A stretch of DNA of 12,407 nt from Candidatus Poseidoniaceae archaeon (GTDB taxonomy: Archaea > Thermoplasmatota > Poseidoniia > Poseidoniales > Poseidoniaceae): positions 1 through 12,407 of the forward strand of contig JAKURJ010000041.1 in the NCBI GenBank assembly GCA_022452125.1, written 5' to 3'. Below, piece after piece: positions 7,160-12,407 of this stretch. Positions within the stretch are counted from its first letter, which is position 1, and each line of letters starts with the position of its first letter. The notes beneath the pieces were generated by a model. It was not told where the DNA came from. It saw only the letters and a list, made by a program, of their open reading frames with translations, and made no database searches. The translations under genes were made by a program, and so were the position numbers.

Positions 7160-8320
7160 TCAGTCAAAGCGCTGAAATCCGACCGAATTTCCGCTTTGAG
7201 ATTTAGACCGAGTTAGTTTCAACATGTCTCCAAGTTTGTCAGGAGTCATTCTTGCAGTTCTCATCTCTGAACCACCAACTCCAGTGATAATTGCCATGAC
7301 TTTGATTGTATCACCAAATCCAGGGTCTTGTCTAGCACCCCAGATGACATTTGCTTCGTCGCTAACATTTGCAGTCATCAAGTCAACAACCTGAGATGCG
7401 TTTTCAAGAGTCATGTATTTGCCACCTGTGACATGAATTAGTACACCGGTTGCACCTGAAATATCGACATCTAGCAATGGGTGGTTTAGCGCTTCATGAA
7501 CAACTTCTTCAGGTCCACGGTCACTCTCACCATACAGCATCATAGTGACGCCGCCATTGTTCATTATCGCTCTTACGTCTGCGAAGTCGAGATTGATTAG
7601 AGAAGGCAGGGTGATTGTCTCAACAATTCCCTTAACGATTTCTGCAACCAGTTGGTCCATGATTGAGAAAGCCTCATCCAGAGGTAGGTTTGGAACGAAA
7701 TGGAGTAATCTGTTGTTGTCCAAGACCAATACAGCATCTGCAACTTGGCGCAGGCTCTCCAAACCTTCCAATGCTCTGTTCATTCTCTGTCTTCTCTCGA
7801 CATGGAATGGAGTGGTCACGATACCGACAACAAGCGCACCCGCTCTCTTTGCTTCATCAGCAACGATTGGACAGATACCGGTTCCTGAACCTCCACCTAA
7901 TCCGCTAGCGATGAAAACTAAGTCCGCTCCAGTTACAATTTTCTGGATCATTTCACGGCCTGCTTCAGCACACCTGCGACCAGTTCCTGGGTCTCCTCCA
8001 GCTCCAAGTCCTCTTGTGATGTGCCTGCCAACCAATAATTTCTGCAAAGCACGAGTGTGATCTAAGTGCTGCTTATCGGTATTTATTGCAACCGTAACTG
8101 CTCCTTCAACACCAAGGTGAGTAATTCGATTTAGGGTCTTGTTTCCTGAACCTCCACAGCCTACAATCAATATGCGGGGATTTGGTACTCCAAAGCCACC
8201 CATGTCTTCATCTAGCAATGCAGTAGAGCCTTTTCCAATTGCCTCTTGTGCGAGTGAAGCCACCATATCATTCAACGATTGGTCTGCCGGCCTAGTTGTG
8301 CGTGTTGCATTGGGTCCCAT
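7160..8320 (-). CDS. ftsZ: Cell division GTPase FtsZ
   Basis: 386 residues. FtsZ polymerises with GTP into the division ring at midcell. The T1 loop is GCGGSGNK (54-61), the T3 region GAGGDPGTG (106-114), and the tubulin signature in T4 is GGGSGTG (142-148), with Ser where most FtsZ have Thr. The T7 catalytic loop is NLDFAD with N243, D245 and D248, the residues that trigger GTP hydrolysis in the neighbouring subunit. This, with TPFHVERRQR after the GTPase core, marks FtsZ rather than CetZ. About 46 residues precede the GTPase domain. The tail after the globular part is short and ends GFQRFD, which might be the peptide that binds a SepF-like anchor (inference). The start is fixed by GGAGG at 8329-8333. 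It is divergent from tRNA-Tyr, with a repeat array upstream, and is followed by a secreted protein on the same strand. Confidence 0.95.
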   Translation of the reverse strand: MGPNATRTTRPADQSLNDMVASLAQEAIGKGSTALLDEDMGGFGVPNPRILIVGCGGSGNKTLNRITHLGVEGAVTVAINTDKQHLDHTRALQKLLVGRHITRGLGAGGDPGTGRRCAEAGREMIQKIVTGADLVFIASGLGGGSGTGICPIVADEAKRAGALVVGIVTTPFHVERRQRMNRALEGLESLRQVADAVLVLDNNRLLHFVPNLPLDEAFSIMDQLVAEIVKGIVETITLPSLINLDFADVRAIMNNGGVTMMLYGESDRGPEEVVHEALNHPLLDVDISGATGVLIHVTGGKYMTLENASQVVDLMTANVSDEANVIWGARQDPGFGDTIKVMAIITGVGGSEMRTARMTPDKLGDMLKLTRSKSQSGNSVGFQRFD

Positions 8321-8328
8321 CCCTTACG

Positions 8329-8333
8329 CCTCC
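8329..8333 (-). promoter_or_regulatory. Ribosome binding site of ftsZ
   Basis: GGAGG on the minus strand, eight bases before the ATG at 8318-8320; it decides the ftsZ start. Confidence 0.75.
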
Positions 8334-8359
8334 GAGAAAAACAAGGCTGTTCATTTCAC

Positions 8360-8365
8360 TATTAA
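8360..8365 (-). promoter_or_regulatory. Possible ftsZ TATA element
   Basis: TTAATA on the minus strand, about 42 bases before the ATG. A start site about 25 bases downstream would fall near 8336-8338, just ahead of the ribosome binding site, giving a leader of under 20 bases. The BRE position is not clearly purine-rich, so this is tentative. Confidence 0.35.
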
Positions 8366-8374
8366 CCGTGATGC

Positions 8375-8413
8375 TCGCGAGCCTCAGTCGCGAGCCCATT
8401 TCGCGACCCTATT
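8375..8413. repeat. Three TCGCGA palindromes in a 13-base tandem array
   Basis: TCGCGA begins at 8375, 8388 and 8401, exactly 13 bases apart. The units read TCGCGAGCCTCAG, TCGCGAGCCCATT and TCGCGACCCTATT; a degenerate fourth (TCGCTGCCATTT) follows at 8415-8426. The array begins about 10 bases upstream of the presumed ftsZ TATA element, where archaeal activators commonly bind, and ends about 27 bases before the tRNA-Tyr TATA box. It codes for no recognised protein. It is a candidate operator cluster; the regulated gene could be either neighbour. Confidence 0.65.
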
Positions 8414-8433
8414 TTCGCTGCCATTTCACTCTG

Positions 8434-8447
8434 AAGTATTGATATAC
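8434..8447 (+). promoter_or_regulatory. BRE/TATA promoter of tRNA-Tyr
   Basis: A TATA-like TGATATAC (8440-8447) is centred about 26 bases before the first tRNA nucleotide, the standard archaeal distance, with purine-rich GAAG just upstream at the BRE position. Confidence 0.65.
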
Positions 8448-8469
8448 ACGAGGCTGGTCGCAGACATTG

Positions 8470-8572
8470 CCTCGCTTAGCTCAGTTGGTAGAGCACCTGG
8501 CTGTAGTTGGAAAATCCAAACGTCTCAGCAGACACCAGGGTGTCCCCAGTTCAAGTCTGGGAGCGGGGACCA
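8470..8572 (+). tRNA. tRNA-Tyr (GTA) with a 27-base intron
   Basis: A full cloverleaf folds: acceptor CCTCGCT (8470-8476) with AGCGGGG (8562-8568), one G-U pair; D-stem GCTC/GAGC; anticodon stem CCTGG (8496-8500) with CCAGG (8535-8539); variable GTGTC; T-arm CCCAG-TTCAAGT-CTGGG. The anticodon GTA is at 8503-8505. C1-G72 with discriminator A73 (8569) matches archaeal tyrosine tRNA identity. CCA is encoded at 8570-8572. The mature length without the intron is 76 nt. It is divergent from ftsZ, and a protein gene starts 29 bases after it, probably on the same transcript. Confidence 0.95.
8507..8533 (+). other. tRNA intron with bulge-helix-bulge splice motif
   Basis: The intron lies between positions 37 and 38, the canonical archaeal site. 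Exon CTGT (8501-8504) pairs with intron GCAG (8528-8531, one G-U), making the 4-bp central helix. The flanking 3-base bulges are A8505-G8506-T8507 and A8532-C8533-A8534, and each splice site falls after the second bulge base, as archaeal tRNA endonuclease requires. A short inner helix (8508-8510 with 8525-8527) closes it. TTGG/CCAA (8507-8510, 8516-8519) is a competing local hairpin. Confidence 0.88.
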
Positions 8573-8601
8573 GATTTCACTGTATCACCAGAGGCATATA
8601 C

Positions 8602-10242
8602 ATGGCAGAATATCGTTTCAAAGTAGGAACAACCGTAATGTGCAACTTCGGTGAACAAGGTTGGAAGCTTGGAAGAATTGTTGCTCTAAACTACCGGGAA
8701 ACAACTTGGGCTGAGGATATTTTTGTCCCATATCAGGTTCTTCTTGATGATAATTATACTCTAATTTACGTGCCTGAGGACAATGATAGGTATTGTAGAG
8801 AAGCAACTGTGGAGGATGTTAGGATTCTAAAACGAAAAGATGCTCTTGCAGATATTGAATCTGAGATTATTGATGTTGGACAGTCTAAACCCGATTCTAA
8901 AGAAAACAAACTTTCCTGCGATAACGACCCAAACGAAAGCACTTACGAACGATATCGTAAAGGAAGATGTCACTGTTGTAATGACTGTCCAAAAGATTGG
9001 TCATACGTTGAATTATACAGTGAGCACTATCGTTGCACCATCAGAAATGATCTCAAGATTACTCGCCATGAATTCAATTTGGGTAAGTTCAAGGTTGGGG
9101 ATGAAATAAAATTCTCACTCAGTGAAGAATTAGCAGGAAAATCTGGGTTTATGCAAAATCCCACTCTTGTTAGGCTACCCCCTGGAATTATTTTTTCAGA
9201 TGACGCAAGCCTAAGTGGCAAGGTACATTTTGATCCCCACAGGGAATCCGAATATTCTGTTGGTTTTGTTGCAGTATCCACTATTGATTGGAACAATCAC
9301 GATGTAGGGATTCTCCGTCTTGAAATAAATTTTGAAATCGAAGGCAACAATCCTGGGAAAAATTTCGACATCAAGTCCTTTGAAAAAACCCAGACTAAAG
9401 CCCGTTCACAAGCTGTTAATTTATTGAAAAAATTAAACCGAACGTGGGATCTTTGGGAAAGTCAGAGCCTTAGTAATCGTGCTGTATGCGATGGGATGAT
9501 AGCCGATCTGAAATTATTGAGAGAATTGTGCGAGAATCATCCCCGACTGGATAATGGCAGGTGGTGGGCTCACCTTGGCGGATTCCATATGAATGTGCAC
9601 AAGTTACTAGAAAACACTCTATTTGAATGCGAATTGTATCTTGGGTATGCTCTTACATTTGGTGATGATTATGTCAGGTATTATGCTGAGCAGAATTTGA
9701 ATGGATGCTATCAAAAGAGGCTTTTAGAGACTGCAAGATTCATGTGGTATGATGGTATTGAGTATATTCTTCAAAATGATTGGGAAAATGCAATTTCAAC
9801 ATTTAGGGAAGCAGCTCTCAAGAAAGACGGCTGGGGTTGGGCAGTAAATCACGGTGACATATGGTTAGCAGAAGCGGTTGCCACCATTTTGCAGGGAGTG
9901 GATAATGGTCCAAACTCTGGAAATCCAAAAGATTTGGATTGGATTGATGAAGCGGAGAAGTTGCTTGAAAAGGCATCTACACGAGCAAACGCTGCAGGTG
10001 TGTTCGATGCCGAAGGACACCCATGGATAAGCGAAGTCATTTCATCCCTAAAAAGCTACAAAGATCTAATCTCAAATAACAATGATACCACTGATTGGTT
10101 AAGTGAATTTATGATCAGAACAGTATTTTGGTGTTCCCAAGTGCTTGCTGGCGTTGCTCCATTCCCACCAAAGTGTAGAGAAAGATTGGCTGACGAATCG
10201 GCTTTGATTGAGAAATTGCCAGGTCACAACGCCTTGTATTAA
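8602..10242 (+). CDS. Composite protein: algal-type N-terminal domain, Cys cluster, Ig-like segment, helical C-terminus
   Basis: 546 residues. The ATG at 8602 is chosen because GAGG (8591-8594) precedes it and further upstream the frame runs through the tRNA. Residues 4-70 (FKVGTTVMCNFG, ALNYRE, VPYQVLLDD, IYVPEDNDR) match a small, probably beta-barrel domain I remember from many algal and stramenopile proteins, often beside MYND or repeat domains; I know no function for it. Residues 123-145 hold C123, C125, C126, C129, C145 and H124, H142, a possible zinc site. Residues about 150-252 look Ig-like of the He_PIG kind (LPPG at 192-195, LSG at 204-206). Residues about 265-546 are helical and Trp-rich, with a TPR-like pair near 379-412 and the striking WWAHLGGFHMNVH at 321-333. 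There is no signal peptide or membrane helix, so it is probably cytosolic. In sampled lines it is AT-richer than hisS. Function unknown; transfer from or to eukaryotic plankton is possible. Confidence 0.85.
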   Translation: MAEYRFKVGTTVMCNFGEQGWKLGRIVALNYRETTWAEDIFVPYQVLLDDNYTLIYVPEDNDRYCREATVEDVRILKRKDALADIESEIIDVGQSKPDSKENKLSCDNDPNESTYERYRKGRCHCCNDCPKDWSYVELYSEHYRCTIRNDLKITRHEFNLGKFKVGDEIKFSLSEELAGKSGFMQNPTLVRLPPGIIFSDDASLSGKVHFDPHRESEYSVGFVAVSTIDWNNHDVGILRLEINFEIEGNNPGKNFDIKSFEKTQTKARSQAVNLLKKLNRTWDLWESQSLSNRAVCDGMIADLKLLRELCENHPRLDNGRWWAHLGGFHMNVHKLLENTLFECELYLGYALTFGDDYVRYYAEQNLNGCYQKRLLETARFMWYDGIEYILQNDWENAISTFREAALKKDGWGWAVNHGDIWLAEAVATILQGVDNGPNSGNPKDLDWIDEAEKLLEKASTRANAAGVFDAEGHPWISEVISSLKSYKDLISNNNDTTDWLSEFMIRTVFWCSQVLAGVAPFPPKCRERLADESALIEKLPGHNALY

Positions 10243-10261
10243 CTCCCGAGTAGTAGCCAAT

Positions 10262-10747
10262 TTAGTCTGTCACTTTGTTTATTTTCATGTACAGTTTGTA
10301 TTTCGATAGATGTCTGATTTGATGGAAAATTCGCTTGAAATCTAAAGTTAGAAACATCCATGCAAACATTGTGCTTCTGGTTAGAATTAGATTTAGCGTA
10401 GCAATAGATCCTGGAAATACAGCTCTTGAATAACCAGCCTTTGCCAATGCGGATTGCAATCTCGAATCTCTTGTGTAACAGAATAAACGGTTCTGCTTGA
10501 GTTTACTCAATAGGGCATGAGAAAGCCCTTCCCCTCTGTGTGCAGGGTCTACGAATAGGCTGTTTATTTCATACCCTTGCCACCTATTGCTAACGGTCAT
10601 ATGGGCAGTGGGTTTTCCCGAATCACTACGAATAATGATGCTATTTTTGCCAAATTGCGCAAGTGAAGGAGGGCGTAAGTCCAACTCCTGTTTCATCATC
10701 GACTTAATCCAAGCCAAATCATCTACATCTTCGGCTTTCATGTTCAT
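10262..10747 (-). CDS. GNAT-family N-acetyltransferase
   Basis: 161 residues. Enzymes of this fold move an acetyl group from acetyl-CoA to an amine; the substrate here is unknown. The acetyl-CoA-binding motif A is clear: strand INSLFVDP (61-68), then HRGEGLSHALL (70-80) with the R-x-x-G-x-S pyrophosphate loop at R71, G74, S76. The N-terminal part is short for the family and the last 30 residues are basic and aromatic (FKRIFHQIRHLSKYKLYMK), possibly a membrane-surface or nucleic-acid-binding tail. The start is at ATG 10745-10747; the second ATG at 10739-10741, with GGATG just before it, is an equally good choice. It lies 18 bases after the CoA-binding gene and is the last gene of a three-gene minus-strand operon, ending 19 bases from the convergent composite gene. 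Confidence 0.8.
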   Translation of the reverse strand: MNMKAEDVDDLAWIKSMMKQELDLRPPSLAQFGKNSIIIRSDSGKPTAHMTVSNRWQGYEINSLFVDPAHRGEGLSHALLSKLKQNRLFCYTRDSRLQSALAKAGYSRAVFPGSIATLNLILTRSTMFAWMFLTLDFKRIFHQIRHLSKYKLYMKINKVTD

Positions 10748-10763
10748 CCATCCAGCAAAATCG

Positions 10764-10779
10764 GGCTAGTTTGCTAGCC
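10764..10779. repeat. Inverted repeat over the stop codon between two operon genes
   Basis: GGCTAG (10764-10769), loop TTTG, CTAGCC (10774-10779): a perfect 6-bp stem that includes the TAG stop of the CoA-binding gene and lies about 17 bases ahead of the GNAT start. It could form a hairpin in the mRNA that tunes GNAT translation. Confidence 0.4.
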
Positions 10780-11479
10780 TGTTTGCTAAATCCAGAAGTG
10801 ATTCATTATTTTGTTTGAGCGACCTAATGTATCTCGGAATAGTGTGCTTGGATTTTGATAGATCATCAAGAGATCCTACCCATTCTAATTCGCTACTATT
10901 CTTCACTTCGACTTCAGAATCGCTTGAATGCACAGTCCATACTGAGCAACCGTCTCCGTCTTCAGACGCAGTTTGTAGGCACCATGTTTGAGGTAGAATT
11001 GAATCTTCGCAGTGTATGTCGTTAGTATTGCTGTTCACGACTATGCAATCATCAATTACATAGTCTGCACCCATTTCTTCCAATGCGGAAATTGCATCTC
11101 CGTCTTCCGCACCGTGCTGGAACCAAACCAACGGGAAGTTCTCAGAATCTTGATTGATAATCAGATTTCTAACAACGCCCCTGGCTCTCTCCGGTGCAAG
11201 AAATAGGACTACAATTTCTGGAGCGATTCCCTTGTCCAGGCCGGGCCTAATTGGAAATCCATTGATTGTTGAGCCTGCATCTCTAGGGTGGATTGGAGCA
11301 ATTGCCCAGCCTCTGGCGCTCAATTCATGAACTGCTTTGTGAGCTGGTTTTTCGGGGTTTAACCCTGCCCCAAAAATGTGAATCACTTTCGCAGAGCGTA
11401 CAACGCTGTGTAGTCTGTCTCCATCAACTAGTTGCACGATTGGTGCTTTGAGGACCACCTTATCAACGCTTGTTAGCAA
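10766..11479 (-). CDS. CoA-binding-domain protein with unusual C-terminal extension
   Basis: 237 residues, starting with TTG (11477-11479). Residues about 28-150 are a Rossmann-type CoA-binding domain of the YccU/CoA_binding_2 type: IHIFGAGLNPEKPAHKA (33-49, nucleotide loop), the IAPIHPRDAGSTINGFPIRP strand-and-turn (60-79), ALEEMGADYVIDDCIVVN at the end, with D144-C145-I146 matching the family's DxCI motif. Stand-alone members are typically about 130-150 residues and their biological role is poorly known. Here about 87 more residues follow (NDIHCEDSILPQTWCLQTASEDGDG onward), acidic, with a few Trp and Cys and no family I recognise. No better start than TTG exists: an in-frame TAA of the preceding gene lies seven codons upstream and the next choices are internal GTG codons. 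Its GNAT neighbour also uses CoA. Confidence 0.82.
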   Translation of the reverse strand: MLTSVDKVVLKAPIVQLVDGDRLHSVVRSAKVIHIFGAGLNPEKPAHKAVHELSARGWAIAPIHPRDAGSTINGFPIRPGLDKGIAPEIVVLFLAPERARGVVRNLIINQDSENFPLVWFQHGAEDGDAISALEEMGADYVIDDCIVVNSNTNDIHCEDSILPQTWCLQTASEDGDGCSVWTVHSSDSEVEVKNSSELEWVGSLDDLSKSKHTIPRYIRSLKQNNESLLDLANRLAN

Positions 11480-11497
11480 CTTTGAGTAGCGAGTACC

Positions 11498-12403
11498 TTA
11501 AGCGTGAGCTTCAGTATTTCTGCCTAGTTTTGCAACAGCCAAAATCAATCCAACAATTCCAACTGGGATTAGAATTATGAATGCTAATTCTTCGAAGACA
11601 TCGAAAGTAAAAATGAAGAAATTAACCACGGAAACAATCACGAGCAACAAGCTGGTAAGGTATCGTGAAACTCCATGTTTTTCCTTTCTAATGAATGGGT
11701 TTCCTTTAGCAAATATAATCGCTAGAACAAGATAAAACGCAACAGCGAAAATATGGCCATCATCGAATAATGTGTAAGAATATGTTATTGGTAGCCAAGC
11801 AAAAAGAATCAAAGAAGCCGTAAGTCCAGGTAGAGAGTTATCATAGAATCTACTGACGCTTTTGGAACCATACTTTGCGTGCAATAATTCGCTAGAAATA
11901 AGCCAAATTACTATGGTTACAAAACATATGTTTAGCAGGACACTATCGAAGTTATCTCCAGTACTCCACAAATCTACGAAAGTGAAAATTGTATTCCAAC
12001 CAAAACCTGCGGTTATTGCAGCCATCAAAACCCTTTGATTCAATACCGATCTTTGCGCAGAGTCATTTATCCAACCGTATATCAATTCAACAATCACAAC
12101 TCCTGTAATTACAAAACTAGCAAAAGCCATTTCGTCTGTACTATTGACCATTAGTGATGCAATAAATACGTACACCAAAAGGACAGGGGAAATCATCATC
12201 GATACTATTGCATCTAGCTTCCTTGCCATGTAAGATGTAACTACAAACGAAATTAGCATGGGGAGCCAAAGAAACATGCCTTCAATCTCGAATTGGTCGA
12301 TCATGAAGATACAACACAACAAGGAAGAAACCCCGAAAGTAATTACTGTAGATTCATCAATAAGAAATTGCGCACGGTTTCTTTCATCTACTGATGAATT
12401 CAT
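11498..12403 (-). CDS. Ten-helix membrane protein of unknown function
   Basis: 301 residues from ATG 12401-12403, four bases from the right edge, so a start further upstream cannot be excluded. Ten hydrophobic segments are visible, spread evenly along the chain, with a short soluble N-terminus (MNSSVDERNRAQFLIDES) and a short polar tail (RNTEAHA). Charged residues within the helices are few; there is no obvious catalytic or transport motif. I recognise no family. It is the first gene of the operon with the CoA-binding and GNAT genes, separated from the former by 18 bases. A ten-helix protein beside CoA-using enzymes could be a membrane acyltransferase or a transporter, but nothing in the sequence proves either. 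Confidence 0.7.
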   Translation of the reverse strand: MNSSVDERNRAQFLIDESTVITFGVSSLLCCIFMIDQFEIEGMFLWLPMLISFVVTSYMARKLDAIVSMMISPVLLVYVFIASLMVNSTDEMAFASFVITGVVIVELIYGWINDSAQRSVLNQRVLMAAITAGFGWNTIFTFVDLWSTGDNFDSVLLNICFVTIVIWLISSELLHAKYGSKSVSRFYDNSLPGLTASLILFAWLPITYSYTLFDDGHIFAVAFYLVLAIIFAKGNPFIRKEKHGVSRYLTSLLLVIVSVVNFFIFTFDVFEELAFIILIPVGIVGLILAVAKLGRNTEAHA

Positions 12404-12407
12404 TATC

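Larger units (their letters stand above)
8352..8581 (+). repeat. Three dispersed ATTTCACT direct repeats
   Basis: ATTTCACT occurs at 8353-8360, 8423-8430 and 8574-8581. The first two extend to CATTTCACT and bracket the TCGCGA array; the third directly follows the tRNA CCA end. Low-complexity chance is possible, but three exact 8-mers in about 230 bases of non-coding DNA is more than expected. Confidence 0.35.

Noticed and set aside
7545..8060. 171-codon open frame antisense to ftsZ
   Set aside because: It lies wholly opposite well-supported ftsZ codons and its translation has no domain-like pattern.
8375..8413. CRISPR-like array
   Set aside because: The repeat unit is only 13 bases with no spacers of constant length between longer repeats, and no cas gene is nearby.
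8545..8572. tRNA 3' end as an att site of an integrated element
   Set aside because: No second copy of this segment, integrase or phage gene is visible in the window; the idea needs sequence beyond 12407.
8467..8601. Start of the composite protein at ATG 8467
   Set aside because: This part translates the tRNA-Tyr gene; the ATG at 8602 has a ribosome binding site and begins the recognisable domain.
8139..8654. Open frame across the ftsZ start, the intergenic repeats and the tRNA
   Set aside because: It spans a tRNA gene and the start of ftsZ on the other strand; it is an accidental opening.

Overview
The window looks like a chromosomal segment of a marine euryarchaeon, most likely Marine Group II / Poseidoniales-like or a related Thermoplasmatota lineage. 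The archaeal signs are a tRNA-Tyr with a C1-G72 pair and a short intron at position 37/38 that folds into a bulge-helix-bulge, TATA-type promoter elements about 26 bases before a transcript start, an archaeal-type FtsZ, and a secreted protein ending in a PGF-CTERM-like anchor. The lineage assignment comes from overall character and memory, not from a database search. Genes are tightly packed and several have clear Shine-Dalgarno sequences.

Left part (1-4871). A divergent intergenic region with a perfect inverted repeat separates a partial minus-strand membrane protein, which runs off the left edge, from a plus-strand operon. The operon encodes a secreted, membrane-anchored M14 zinc carboxypeptidase with acidic DxDGDG-type inserts, an SLC6/NSS sodium-coupled amino acid symporter (ATGA overlap), and a small one-helix coiled-coil membrane protein. 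Read together this is a plausible peptide-scavenging unit: trim peptides outside, import the freed amino acids with sodium, and possibly assist the transporter with the third protein.

Middle (4881-8572). Histidyl-tRNA synthetase (plus strand) converges, with a 21-base overlap, on a minus-strand pair: ftsZ and, 48 bases downstream, a secreted glycosylation-sequon-rich protein with the PGF-type C-terminal anchor. The ftsZ / tRNA-Tyr divergent region holds three TCGCGA palindromes at exact 13-base intervals, just upstream of a probable ftsZ TATA element. The tRNA-Tyr gene carries a 27-base intron and an encoded CCA.

Right part (8602-12403). Starting 29 bases after tRNA-Tyr, with no TATA box of its own that I can see, is a 546-residue composite protein: an N-terminal small beta-type domain of a kind I associate with algal and protist proteins, a Cys/His cluster, an Ig-like (He_PIG-like) segment, and a long helical region rich in Trp. 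It is the most unusual gene here. It converges on a compact minus-strand operon of three genes: a ten-helix membrane protein of unknown role, a CoA-binding-domain protein with an unexplained C-terminal extension, and a GNAT acetyltransferase. No rRNA, CRISPR array, transposase or phage gene was seen.
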